A stretch of 64,000 nt of DNA from Nostoc sp. NMS7 (GCF_017115085.1 NZ_JABXKJ010000231.1:1-64000), one strand, 5' to 3'; counted from the stretch's first letter, positions 54,467 through 63,077 are shown. Numbers and translations: made by a program. Notes: a model not told the origin generated them from the sequence alone.

Positions 54467-55090
54467 ATGCTTGAATGGATAACTAATAGTATCAACTATT
54501 TTGGCTATTGGGGAATCGCCCTACTAATGTTCCTAGAGAACCTCTTTCCCCCCATTCCTTCAGAATTGATCATGCCACTGGCTGGATTTACAGCAAGTCC
54601 ATATCAACCAGGAGGGGCAAAGCTGAATATCATTGGTGTGTTTTTTGCAGGACTTTTGGGTTCTGTATTGGGCGCACTTATTTGGTATTATCCGGGTAAG
54701 TTTTTAGGCGAAACCCGTTTGAAAGCTTGGGCTGACAAGTATGGCAAATGGCTGGCTATATCGAGTAAAGATATCACCAAAGCCAAAGAGTGGTTTGACC
54801 GACAAGGTAGAAAAGCAGTATTAATTGGTCGTCTTGTACCCGGAATCCGCACCTTGATTTCTGTTCCCGCAGGTATCAGCAATATGCCCTTGCTACCATT
54901 TTTGTTTTACACAACATTAGGTAGCGCTGCTTGGGTGGGTTTGCTAACATACTCAGGATACGCGCTGGGTAGTCAGTATGAACTTGTGGATAAGTACCTT
55001 GCTCCTGTATCCAAAATCGTACTTGGGGGTTTGATTTTGGCATTTGTTTTCTGGATATTCAAGCGCCAGTTAAGACGTACTAGAAGATGA
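54467..55090 (+). CDS. DedA family membrane protein
   Basis: A 207-residue inner-membrane protein with the DedA/VTT pattern: FLENLFPPIPSELIMPLAGF near residue 22, GALIWYYPGKFLGETRLKAWADKYGKW, and FDRQGRKAVLIGRLVPGIRTLISVPAGISNMPLLPFL. Family members are lipid scramblases or flippases that recycle undecaprenyl phosphate or phospholipids across the membrane and support envelope integrity. Given the wall-glycan genes in the window, a carrier-lipid role is plausible but not shown. Confidence 0.93.
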   Translation: MLEWITNSINYFGYWGIALLMFLENLFPPIPSELIMPLAGFTASPYQPGGAKLNIIGVFFAGLLGSVLGALIWYYPGKFLGETRLKAWADKYGKWLAISSKDITKAKEWFDRQGRKAVLIGRLVPGIRTLISVPAGISNMPLLPFLFYTTLGSAAWVGLLTYSGYALGSQYELVDKYLAPVSKIVLGGLILAFVFWIFKRQLRRTRR

Positions 55091-55326
55091 AACACGGCCG
55101 CTTTTGGTTTGAAAGGAGTGAAAGCAGGGGTTACATCTGGCCAAAATTCGCCTACACTATGCCAAATAATCCTAGATGTATGTTGGCATCCACCAGATGT
55201 ATCGCCGGAATTAATTTTTGGCGTATTTCTAGCTACACTTGACGCAACCTAGAATTTCTGGTTGCTCGTATTTTTGTAAGATCAGCATGACAACTTTTTA
55301 CAGTTAAGTTTGAATTAGGAGCTTTC

Positions 55327-56472
55327 ATGACAGACCAACCTTCCGCAGCTACCCCAATGAATGCCGCCGCTATACCGATGAATAGAGTCTCAGCATCGAC
55401 TCCCATCAATGCTGTGACTCCTGCCATCCCAGTCGCTGGTGGAAAAACTATTCTCAGTGTTGATTTAGGCAGAACTTCCACAAAAACTTGTGTGAGTCGC
55501 GAACCGAACAATGTGGTGTTCGTACCTGCCAACGTCAAGCAGATGTCAATAGAACAAGTACGCGGCGGTGTTTTTGAAGCTAGGGCTACTGACCCCTTAA
55601 TGGATTTGTGGTTGGAGTATCAAGGAAATGGATATGCTGTTGGTCAACTAGCAGCAGATTTTGGGGCAAATTTAGGAGTCGGCCAATCGAAGGTAGAAGC
55701 TGCACTGGTAAAAGTGTTAGCAAGTGCTGGCTACTTCAAACTCAAAAATGATATTTCAGTCGTACTGGGTCTGCCTTTTCTTTCCTTAGAGCAATTTGAA
55801 AAGGAAAAAGCACAGTTGATTAGCCAAGTAGGTGGCCCTCATGTATTGAACTTCCGAGGCGAATCTATATCGCTGAACGTCAGCAAAGTATGGGTAATGC
55901 CAGAGGGTTACGGCAGCCTACTATGGTCTGAAGCTCAACCGAAGAAAAGCCCTGGCAGTCCCGATTTTACAAAAATATCGGTGGCGATCGTCGATATTGG
56001 ACATCAAACCGTCGATCTTTTGATGGTGGATAACTTCCGTTTTGCCAGAGGTGCTTCTAAGAGCGAAGACTTCGGGATGAATAAGTTTTATGAATTGGTG
56101 TCCGCCGAAATCGAGGGAGCAGATAGTCAATCTCTAGCGCTGATTTCTGCGGTGAATAAACCCAGAGGTGAACGCTATTACCGTCCTAAAGGCGCTAGCA
56201 AACCCACCAACCTAGACGATTTTCTTCCCAACCTCACGGAAATGTTTTCTCGTGAAATCTGTAGTCGTGTGCTAGCCTGGTTGCCAGAACGCGTCACTGA
56301 TGTGATTCTGACTGGAGGCGGTGGTGAGTTCTTCTGGGACGACGTTCAACGTCTGCTCAAAGAAGCAAAGATTAATGCTCATTTAGCAGCACCTTCCCGA
56401 CAAGCGAATGCTTTGGGGCAGTATATTTATGGAGAGGCACAATTATCCTCAAATCGCGCTGCTAGGGCATAA
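55327..56472 (+). CDS. ParM/StbA-like actin family ATPase
   Basis: A 381-residue protein. Residues 1-38 are a low-complexity Ala/Pro/Met/Asn-rich tail. An actin-fold core follows, with phosphate-1 loop ILSVDLGRTSTKTCV (42-56), phosphate-2 loop VAIVDIGHQTVDLL (219-232) and the adenosine-binding VILTGGGGEFF near 335. It belongs with plasmid ParM and archaeal-type actin relatives rather than MreB. ParM filaments push DNA apart when held by an adaptor. Here the gene lies among ordinary chromosomal genes, with a small likely DNA-binding gene five bases downstream. GAATTAGGAGC precedes the ATG. Confidence 0.85.
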   Translation: MTDQPSAATPMNAAAIPMNRVSASTPINAVTPAIPVAGGKTILSVDLGRTSTKTCVSREPNNVVFVPANVKQMSIEQVRGGVFEARATDPLMDLWLEYQGNGYAVGQLAADFGANLGVGQSKVEAALVKVLASAGYFKLKNDISVVLGLPFLSLEQFEKEKAQLISQVGGPHVLNFRGESISLNVSKVWVMPEGYGSLLWSEAQPKKSPGSPDFTKISVAIVDIGHQTVDLLMVDNFRFARGASKSEDFGMNKFYELVSAEIEGADSQSLALISAVNKPRGERYYRPKGASKPTNLDDFLPNLTEMFSREICSRVLAWLPERVTDVILTGGGGEFFWDDVQRLLKEAKINAHLAAPSRQANALGQYIYGEAQLSSNRAARA

Positions 56473-56477
56473 AGCTG

Positions 56478-56957
56478 ATGTTCCAATGGTCAAAAAAGGT
56501 AGTTAAATCCGTCACGTTCAACCCAGAGCATGCTGATGAAACCTTGTTAGCGCAAGTAGAAAGTTATTTGGAAAAACAACCAGACAAGACTTTCAGTGAC
56601 CTCTGTAAAGAAGCCTTGTGGCAATCTTTATGTGTACCGGAATCTGTACGACCTGCTCCACAAACAGCAGCAATAACACCGATTGAACAACAAATTGGTG
56701 AACTGCAACGTCAAGTGGCTGGACTTGAGGAACGTTCTTTTGCCAAGGGATCTAATCGTTTGGAGGCGATGGAACACCATTTACTGCTACTTTCTCAACA
56801 AGTTGCACAACTGGCGCTCATAATCAATGATCGATCAACTATTCAGTCTCCATCTCAATTAGAAGTAGTAAATAATACTTCTTATACTGTTGCTACCCCT
56901 CCTCAAGAGGTTGACCCCTTAATCAGTCGCCTTAGTCAGTTTCTTGATGATTTTTAA
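56478..56957 (+). CDS. Small adaptor-like protein downstream of ParM homologue (ParR-like candidate)
   Basis: A 159-residue protein whose first 55 residues (KSVTFNPEHADETLLAQVESYLEKQPDKTFSDLCKEALWQSL) have the beta-helix-helix layout of a ribbon-helix-helix domain, as in ParR DNA-binding adaptors. A Pro/Thr linker follows, then a predicted coiled coil (about 78-120: EQQIGELQRQVAGLEERS, MEHHLLLLSQQVAQLALI) and a short acidic-hydrophobic C-terminus (LISRLSQFLDDF) that could bind the filament end. The five-base spacing shows co-transcription with the actin gene. Sequence similarity to any named ParR was not established. Confidence 0.6.
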   Translation: MFQWSKKVVKSVTFNPEHADETLLAQVESYLEKQPDKTFSDLCKEALWQSLCVPESVRPAPQTAAITPIEQQIGELQRQVAGLEERSFAKGSNRLEAMEHHLLLLSQQVAQLALIINDRSTIQSPSQLEVVNNTSYTVATPPQEVDPLISRLSQFLDDF

Positions 56958-56997
56958 GAAAAAATCAGGTTTGTGAGCAGTTTTTGCTCCTCTCAAC

Positions 56998-57027
56998 AAT
57001 CCTTAATAGTGAATACTATTAAGGATT
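56998..57027 (+). terminator. 13-bp perfect inverted repeat after the actin/adaptor operon
   Basis: AATCCTTAATAGT (56998-57010) and ACTATTAAGGATT (57015-57027) are separated by GAAT, 41 bases after the adaptor stop. The stem is AT-rich and lacks a long T run. It may be a terminator or a protein-binding site for the adaptor. Confidence 0.45.
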
Positions 57028-57227
57028 ATTAATTATATAGAGAATATTGGGATTATTCCGATTTGCGTAGATGGGGCGATCGCACATAATAGTCAATCAT
57101 CAAGGCAATCCCAGTTGATCTGTTCTGGTATTTTTATTATTTGATGCCATTTGGGTGTTACTCCTTGTGAATTGTTGGGAAAACTAGAACAAGTAAGTAA
57201 AACAGCAGATTTTACCCAATAGTAACT

Positions 57228-57971
57228 GTGAGCAATAACCTAAAAATACCTGATTTTGATGCCAATCTGATAATGCCAGAAGCTGAAAATATCGCTAAGG
57301 CTTATGCTCATGCTGGGATGTTTTGGAATGATTCTGTAAAAACAGTTTTATCCGTCTGTTGTAATTCGCCTGAATTATTTCCATATTTAAGAGTATGCAA
57401 TTCTCGCTCAGATTACATTACTAAGTGGTTAAAAAAGTATTTTGACGGTTATAATAACCGACCCTCGAAGCGAACTAGTAAAAAGATAGGCACTGTTTCC
57501 GACGAAATTATTGACACGATTCTTTCAGTTCGTTTACCGACTCTCAACACTGACGACATTAATCACATAAAGGATGCTCATCGTCTTTCCATGTCGGCAG
57601 AAAACATCTTAGGTCTTCTTTTAGAAGAATATCTTGCCGAAAAATTATCATTTTATGGTTGGTACTGTGCTTGGGTGGAAACTATAAATAAGGTTGATTT
57701 TTGTACCAAGAAAGGTGATCTATTACAAATTAAAAATCGTAGTAATTCTGAAAATAGTTCGAGCAGTAGTGTCTGTAAAGGAACTATCATTCGGAAATGG
57801 CATAGAGTCAATGCTCAAAATGGAGCTTACTATTGCAAAGAACTGAATCAATTAATAGAATGCTCTAATTTTTATGAAGAAGACTTTGCTGCCTTTGTTA
57901 GACAAACTATCGCTGAAAATCCCGCAGCTTTGTATGTAGAAGATACTAACTATTGGCAACAAATTCAGTAA
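57228..57971 (+). CDS. Type II restriction endonuclease, SinI/AvaII-like (GGWCC, inferred)
   Basis: A 247-residue protein. The region 155-180 (KVDFCTKKGDLLQIKNRSNSENSSSS) contains an Asp...Gln-x-Lys arrangement (D157, K169) like a PD-(D/E)xK nuclease core. The KNRSNSENSSSS motif is one I associate with SinI-type enzymes. It converges with a C5-cytosine methyltransferase gene, the normal layout of a type II system. SinI and the Anabaena enzyme AvaII cut GGWCC. That specificity is inferred here, not read from the sequence. The start is GTG at 57228. The gene is AT-rich relative to its neighbours. Confidence 0.7.
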   Translation: MSNNLKIPDFDANLIMPEAENIAKAYAHAGMFWNDSVKTVLSVCCNSPELFPYLRVCNSRSDYITKWLKKYFDGYNNRPSKRTSKKIGTVSDEIIDTILSVRLPTLNTDDINHIKDAHRLSMSAENILGLLLEEYLAEKLSFYGWYCAWVETINKVDFCTKKGDLLQIKNRSNSENSSSSSVCKGTIIRKWHRVNAQNGAYYCKELNQLIECSNFYEEDFAAFVRQTIAENPAALYVEDTNYWQQIQ

Positions 57972-58005
57972 TGAAAGCCCTAAAAATAGTCACCAGGCTG
58001 TGAAT

Positions 58006-59178
58006 TTAGTGATTAAATAGTGAAAGCTGTTCAAAGACTGGTATTCCTTTAGGTTTCTCCTCTCTAATTAAACTATGTAAATGGTCACCAATAGCTTTAG
58101 CTAAGAGTACAGGTACAGCATTACCTATCTGTCGGTATTTAGAGGCTGTCGAACCATAGAAAATCCATGAGTCTGCAAAGGTTTGAATCCTGGCACACTC
58201 TCGAACACTGAGAGAACGCAGTTCCTTTGGATGACACATATCTGTAGCCTTTTGGTAAGGACTTGTGGTGACAGTAGGAGATGGCTTATCCCAACATAAC
58301 CTTCTGTAAAAGCCTACTTTCCCGCCTCCTGATTTGTAAGCTCCTCCCATTGCTTCTTTTATCAAATCGTTAGGTAAATCTCTCCAGTTTTGACCACTTT
58401 TTAAAAGCTTTAAATACTTAAGACGGTTTTTTGAGTAGGAAGTATACTCCGGTTGTGGATCTTCCAAGTTGATTAGGGCATCTTTAAGAGTGCGCCATTG
58501 AGGTAATAAAGAGCCATCTTTACTATGAGTAGGCAAAGGGAACGTAGCTGATTCACTATCTCTTGAGCCGATAAAAATTACTCGCGCTCTGTTTTGCGGA
58601 ACACCGTAATCTGCTGCTTCCATGAGTTTATAAACAACTTGATAACCAAGGCGCTTCATTTCTCCTAAAACAATTTCAAGAGTGCTCCCTTGCATTTCAT
58701 CTAGTTCCAGAGGAGGATAACCCGTTCCTCGTTCCATGTGAGGTCTATGACGAATGGGAGCTGAGAGCAAACCTTTAACATTCTCCATAACAAAAAAGCG
58801 TGGCTGTACTTGTTCAACAATACGTATGAAGTCCATAAACAAGCTGCCACGTGGGTCCATAACTGAACCACGTTTTCCTGCTGTGCTGAAGGGTTGACAA
58901 GGGGGACCGCCAGTTACCAAATCTACTTCTCCAATACGTAGGGGTCTACCAAGGTTAATAACATATCCCCCTTCTTCCAAAAGATTTTCAGCCGTGATGT
59001 TCTGTATATCTCTTGCCACAGAACTATTTAGGTGAGGTAGGTTCAAAGCTATAGTCTTTGCAGCATCAGGATCTTTTTCAACAATACTTACTACCTGGAA
59101 ACCTGCCTGTTCTATCCCAATATCTAGTCCACCTGCTCCTGTAAATAAACTGATTGATATTGCTCGATTGTCTATCAC
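58006..59178 (-). CDS. DNA (cytosine-5-)-methyltransferase of the type II R-M pair
   Basis: A methyltransferase of about 390 residues with all the main C5 motifs in order: motif I SLFTGAGGLDIGIEQAGF, motif IV VDLVTGGPPCQPFS (the catalytic Cys at about residue 94), motif VI FFVMENVKGLL, motif VIII QNRARVIFIGSR and motif X YRQIGNAVPVLLAKAI. The region between VIII and IX is the target-recognition domain. It protects host DNA from the convergent endonuclease. GTG at 59178 is preferred because AAGGAT lies seven bases upstream. The frame is open to a TTG at 59205. Confidence 0.94.
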   Translation of the reverse strand: MIDNRAISISLFTGAGGLDIGIEQAGFQVVSIVEKDPDAAKTIALNLPHLNSSVARDIQNITAENLLEEGGYVINLGRPLRIGEVDLVTGGPPCQPFSTAGKRGSVMDPRGSLFMDFIRIVEQVQPRFFVMENVKGLLSAPIRHRPHMERGTGYPPLELDEMQGSTLEIVLGEMKRLGYQVVYKLMEAADYGVPQNRARVIFIGSRDSESATFPLPTHSKDGSLLPQWRTLKDALINLEDPQPEYTSYSKNRLKYLKLLKSGQNWRDLPNDLIKEAMGGAYKSGGGKVGFYRRLCWDKPSPTVTTSPYQKATDMCHPKELRSLSVRECARIQTFADSWIFYGSTASKYRQIGNAVPVLLAKAIGDHLHSLIREEKPKGIPVFEQLSLFNH

Positions 59179-59487
59179 TGCTTTTATCCTTACAGCCTTG
59201 ATCAAATATACGACTTGCTGGAACCCTCAAGTCTGCTCAATGCTAACGATAGATACCTGCAATTCCAATAGTGTAAGCCTTTTGAAACAGTAGATCACGA
59301 AGCTACTATTCTCTTTTAAATTTAACACGCGTAGACGGGCTTATCGTTAAATATCGCACCTCTAGAATGCACAAATTTGCTCACTTTTGTGTTGAAGATT
59401 ATTAGTACATATTATTACTAGATTCTTTTTTTACTTTATACACTGTATGAATGCTAGAATCCTCAAGTAGACAGTTAGGATACCTAG
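59179..59487. other. Divergent intergenic region between the methyltransferase and phosphohexomutase genes
   Basis: About 310 bases, AT-rich, including a promoter-like TATACACTGTATGAAT stretch around 59437-59452. No gene or RNA was recognised. Confidence 0.4.
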
Positions 59488-60924
59488 ATGCCAGTTGTAG
59501 CTAACTCAATCAAGTTTGGTACAGACGGCTGGCGGGGCGTTATTGGTGACGAGTTCACCTTTGAACGTCTAGCCCTGGTCGCACCAGTTGCCGCAAAAGT
59601 ATTATATGATACATATTTTTCTACGGTGGGTAGCCGGACAATAATTGTCGGTTACGATCGCCGATTCATGGCCGAAGACTTTGCTCGTGCTGTTGCCGAT
59701 ACTGTCACCGCTATTGGATTTGATGTACTTTTGAGTGAGGATTATGCCCCAACCCCAGCTTATAGTTGGGCAGCAAAAGAACTCAATGCTTTAGGGGCGC
59801 TGGTAATTACGGCCAGCCATAATCCTGGAGCATATTTAGGATTAAAAGTCAAGGGTTATTTTGGTGGTTCAGTGCCGCCAGAAGTTACAAAAGAGATAGA
59901 AGCACAGTTGTCGGTTGGAGTACCACTAGCAGCTACCCCAGGTAAGCAAGAGAAATTCGATCCTTGGCCCAGTTATACCCAAGCACTAGAAGGTAAAGTT
60001 GATATTGCCAAACTTCGGCAGGCGATCGCCTCTGGCAAATTGACTTTATTTGCCGATGTCATGCATGGCGCTGCTGCTGGCGGATTGGCGAGACTACTAG
60101 GCAATCAGGTCAAAGAAATCAACTCAGAACGCGATCCCCTATTTGGTGGAGGTGCGCCGGAACCCTTGCCTAAATACCTTTCGCGGCTATTTCAAGTCAT
60201 CAAGACTCACCGAGAAACTGATAAATCAGGTTTAACGGTGGGGTTGGTATTTGATGGAGACTGCGATCGCATTGCAGCAGTGGATGGAGAAGCCAACTTC
60301 CTAAGTTCCCAAGTATTAATCCCGATATTAATCGACCACTTAACCCTGCGGCGCGGCTTTACGGGTGAAATAGTCAAAACTGTTAGTGGTTCCGACTTGA
60401 TGCCCCTTGTAGCAGCACTACATAACCTGCCAGTCTTTGAGACGGCAGTTGGTTATAAATACATCGCTGACAGAATGTTAGTAGCAAAAGTGTTGCTGGG
60501 TGGCGAAGAGTCGGGAGGAATTGGTTACGGCAGCCATATTCCCGAACGTGATGCCCTGCTGTCAGCATTATACGTCCTAGAGGCGATTGTAGAATCTGGT
60601 TTGGATTTAGGTGAATATTATCGCCAGTTGCAGAAGCAGACAGGGTTTACCTCAGCTTACGATCGCATTGATTTACCCTTAGCAAGTATGGAAGTGCGAT
60701 CGCGTCTTTTGCAACAACTGCAAAGCCAACCTTTAACAGAAATTGCTGGGAAAGCTGTAATTGATTGCCAGACAATTGACGGCTACAAGTACCGCCTCGC
60801 TGATAAAAGCTGGTTAATGATTCGGTTTAGCGGTACTGAGCCAGTTTTACGTCTCTACTGCGAAGCCCCGACAATTGAGCAAGTACATCAAACTCTTGCT
60901 TGGGCGAAACAGTGGGCGGAGTAA
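59488..60924 (+). CDS. Phosphoglucomutase/phosphomannomutase family protein
   Basis: A 478-residue alpha-D-phosphohexomutase with four domains. The catalytic phosphoserine loop is LVITASHNPGAYLGLKVKG (about 108-126), the Mg loop is FDGDCDRIAAVDG, the sugar-specificity loop is GGEESGGIGYG and the phosphate-binding loop is IRFSGTEPVLRLYCEAP. It interconverts hexose 1- and 6-phosphates and so could feed sugar-nucleotide synthesis for the envelope. The exact sugar (glucose, mannose or glucosamine) is not fixed by what can be read. Confidence 0.93.
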   Translation: MPVVANSIKFGTDGWRGVIGDEFTFERLALVAPVAAKVLYDTYFSTVGSRTIIVGYDRRFMAEDFARAVADTVTAIGFDVLLSEDYAPTPAYSWAAKELNALGALVITASHNPGAYLGLKVKGYFGGSVPPEVTKEIEAQLSVGVPLAATPGKQEKFDPWPSYTQALEGKVDIAKLRQAIASGKLTLFADVMHGAAAGGLARLLGNQVKEINSERDPLFGGGAPEPLPKYLSRLFQVIKTHRETDKSGLTVGLVFDGDCDRIAAVDGEANFLSSQVLIPILIDHLTLRRGFTGEIVKTVSGSDLMPLVAALHNLPVFETAVGYKYIADRMLVAKVLLGGEESGGIGYGSHIPERDALLSALYVLEAIVESGLDLGEYYRQLQKQTGFTSAYDRIDLPLASMEVRSRLLQQLQSQPLTEIAGKAVIDCQTIDGYKYRLADKSWLMIRFSGTEPVLRLYCEAPTIEQVHQTLAWAKQWAE

Positions 60925-60929
60925 AATTA

Positions 60930-61046
60930 ATTATTAGTCATTAGTCCTTTGTCCTTTGTCCTTGGTAAATGACCAATGACTAATGACGGATACTTCGACA
61001 TCGCTCAGTACAAGTGACCAATGACCATGACCAATGACCAATGACC
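60930..61046. repeat. Short tandem repeats (ATGACCA/TTAGTCA types) forming the rdgB start
   Basis: Repeated TTAGTCC/TTTGTCC and AATGACC units run up to and include the ATG at 61041. Confidence 0.75.
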
Positions 61047-61634
61047 AAATTACTTGTAGTAGCCACAGGAAATCCAGGTAAGTTGCGGGAAATGCAAGCT
61101 TACCTGGAAAATTCTGGTTGGGAATTAACCCTCAAACCTGAAGAATTGGAAATTGAAGAGACGGGCAAAACTTTTGCCGCCAACGCTTGTCTGAAAGCGT
61201 CACAAATTGCTAAAGCTACAGGAAACTGGGCGATTGCTGATGATTCGGGTTTGCAAGTAGATGCCCTAAATGGCGCACCAGGGGTCTATTCTGCACGTTA
61301 CGCCACAACCGACTCAGAACGCATTGCTAGGGTATTGAGGGAATTAGGCAACGAGGTAAATCGGCAAGCTCAATTTGTTTGTGCAGTAGCGATCGCTCGT
61401 CCTGATGGTGTAATCGTATTAGAATCTGAAGGTATTTGTCGTGGGGAAATTCTCCACGCACCGCGTGGTGATAGTGGTTTCGGCTACGACCCAATTTTTT
61501 ATATTCAAGAGTTGCAATTAACCTTTGCTCAGATGACACGGGAGTTGAAGGGGTCAATTAGCCATCGAGGTAAGGCTTTTGCTGCTTTACTTCCGCAACT
61601 GGAGAGAGTTAAGAGTTTGGAGAGACGCGATTAA
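61041..61634 (+). CDS. rdgB: XTP/dITP diphosphatase (RdgB/HAM1 family)
   Basis: A 197-residue house-cleaning pyrophosphatase that removes non-canonical purine nucleotides such as ITP and XTP. The signature start VVATGNPGKLREMQAYL, the catalytic EIEETGKTFAANACLKA and DDSGLQVDALNGAPGVYSARYA, and the late GDSGFGYDPIFYI and ISHRGKA motifs are all present. The start codon lies within a CAATGACC repeat and no ribosome-binding site is evident. The last codons (LERRD) lie in a 36-bp tandem repeat. Confidence 0.95.
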   Translation: MTKLLVVATGNPGKLREMQAYLENSGWELTLKPEELEIEETGKTFAANACLKASQIAKATGNWAIADDSGLQVDALNGAPGVYSARYATTDSERIARVLRELGNEVNRQAQFVCAVAIARPDGVIVLESEGICRGEILHAPRGDSGFGYDPIFYIQELQLTFAQMTRELKGSISHRGKAFAALLPQLERVKSLERRD

Positions 61635-61694
61635 TCGCGTCTGTACAGGAGTTTGGAGAGACGCGATTAATCGCGTCTGTACAGGAGTTTGGAG
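61615..61694 (+). repeat. Tandem 36-bp repeat with 20-bp perfect palindromes
   Basis: Two identical 36-bp units (61615-61650 and 61651-61686) are followed by the first eight bases of a third. Each contains the perfect palindrome AGACGCGATTAATCGCGTCT (61623-61642 and 61659-61678). The first unit overlaps the end of rdgB. The array may act as a bidirectional terminator, since the next gene converges. Confidence 0.9.
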
Positions 61695-61771
61695 TTAGAA
61701 TTTATCCTAAATCTTCATTCATTATTCCTGACTCACAACTCATAACTTTTAACTCTTAACTCCTAACTTTT

Positions 61772-62110
61772 TTAAACTGCTTCTGTGTTCTTTTCCCCGG
61801 TGCGAATCCGAATCACTTGCTCAACAGGCGAGATGAAAATTTTACCATCGCCGATTTCACCAGTGCGGGCAGCTGCAATAACTTTATCCACCACCATATC
61901 AACCTGACTATCGTCAACTACGATTTCCACTTTGAGTTTTTGCAGAAACTCAACGGTGTACTCAGAACCGCGATACCGTTCAGTTTGACCTTTCTGCCGT
62001 CCGAACCCCCGAACTTCAGAAACAGTCATGCCAACAATACCAGCGTTAACTAAGGCAATTTTCACCTCATCTAGCTTAAATGGCCGAATAATAGCTTCTA
62101 CTTTTTTCAT
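61772..62110 (-). CDS. glnB: Nitrogen regulatory protein P-II
   Basis: The 112-residue trimeric signal protein that reads 2-oxoglutarate and ATP/ADP and controls NAGK, PipX and nitrogen and carbon transport. It begins MKKVEAIIRPFKLDEVKIAL. The T-loop has Arg-Tyr-Arg-Gly-Ser-Glu-Tyr with Ser49, the phosphorylation site known in unicellular cyanobacteria, and Tyr51. The C-terminal GKIFISPVEQVIRIRTGE closes the nucleotide site. All hallmark residues are present. The promoter region upstream contains a near-NtcA site. Confidence 0.98.
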   Translation of the reverse strand: MKKVEAIIRPFKLDEVKIALVNAGIVGMTVSEVRGFGRQKGQTERYRGSEYTVEFLQKLKVEIVVDDSQVDMVVDKVIAAARTGEIGDGKIFISPVEQVIRIRTGEKNTEAV

Positions 62111-62468
62111 CTTCTTGACTCCTGACTTCTACTAGCTTCGTTTATATATCTAACCAGATCCGTTGTCTGAAGCTGTAACTAGCAGTGCTTTTCCTAAAAG
62201 ATATGTAATAATTACCACTTTTTTTAAAGTCTAGATGCTTTGCTTGAGGGTTTAGGACATGAGAACTAGCCAGGATTTATTAATTGGATAATCTTTGAGG
62301 TTTTAACATAAAGAAGTTGCTATCAATTTAGCATTTTATGTAGCTTTTATAACCTAAAAATAGATCAACTCCGCCATTTAGCAGATTTGTTCGGATATTT
62401 AGAGAGTGATTACAGACAAATTGCACGGTAGCCTGAAAGCCTGCTGTTGCTGACTCTGGGAGTGTCAA
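62111..62468. other. Intergenic region upstream of glnB
   Basis: About 360 bases, AT-rich, holding the glnB promoter. Apart from the near-NtcA sequence described separately, no element was recognised. Confidence 0.4.
62144..62188 (-). promoter_or_regulatory. Candidate NtcA-type promoter of glnB
   Basis: On the minus strand, GCA-N8-TAC (62188-62175) differs from the NtcA consensus GTA-N8-TAC at one position. Exactly 22 bases later comes an AT-rich -10-like TAGATATATA, about 35 bases upstream of the start codon. In Nostoc and Synechococcus glnB is NtcA-dependent, so the spacing is suggestive, but the site is imperfect. Confidence 0.35.
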
Positions 62469-63077
62469 CTAACGTTTCTGATGTTCAAACAAGGGACGCA
62501 CAACGAAATATCCAGCACTAAAGGCAGTCAGCATAATTAACAAAATGGTGATAATTAACCACCAGCCATTGAGTTCCTTGGCATCTGGTTGAGTAGTGGA
62601 ATAATAACTTACTTGTTGCTCTTCTATAAAAACTGGTTCTGGTATCGGGAAATTTATTTCCATTACAGGTCTAGAAAAGTCTTGGCGGTGGCTTTTTTCG
62701 GGTGGGGCTTTGGGGACAACAGGTGGATGTGAACGAGAAACCTGCTGACGTGGAGACGCTTGTCTTACTGGCTGTTTGGCAGCACTTTTAACATCGCCAG
62801 AAGCTTGAGGGACTTGGTGATAACTAGGTATAGTATGGGAATTAACAAAATTTTGCAAGTGAGAAAAAGATTCAACGACTTTGGTAATTTCTTGGCGTAA
62901 TAGTTGATTTTCTTGTGCTAATTGCTGATTTTGGGTGGTGAGTGCATTTAGCCTCGCCTGTGCTGCTTGCAACTCTGTTGACAATTCCCTGTATACAGAT
63001 AGTGGTATAGAGGGAGGGTAGGCTTGAGTAGTCGGTGTTGGCGAATTCCTGTGAACAGAACCTATGGTTGTTCGCAT
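62469..63077 (-). CDS. Coiled-coil membrane protein of unknown function
   Basis: A protein of about 202 residues. An N-terminal coiled coil (about 30-80: LSTELQAAQARLNALTTQNQQL and following) is joined by a long Pro/Gln/Ser-rich linker to one C-terminal membrane helix (WWLIITILLIMLTAFSAGYFVV) with a short basic tail. This layout suggests a tail-anchored protein projecting into the cytosol. I recognise no family. The ATG at 63077 is taken as the start. The frame is open to a TTG at 63101. Confidence 0.6.
   Translation of the reverse strand: MRTTIGSVHRNSPTPTTQAYPPSIPLSVYRELSTELQAAQARLNALTTQNQQLAQENQLLRQEITKVVESFSHLQNFVNSHTIPSYHQVPQASGDVKSAAKQPVRQASPRQQVSRSHPPVVPKAPPEKSHRQDFSRPVMEINFPIPEPVFIEEQQVSYYSTTQPDAKELNGWWLIITILLIMLTAFSAGYFVVRPLFEHQKR

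Noticed and set aside
58182..58200. T-loop-like GGTTTGAATCC considered as part of a tRNA
   Set aside because: It lies inside the methyltransferase coding region and no cloverleaf can be drawn around it. No tRNA was found in the window.
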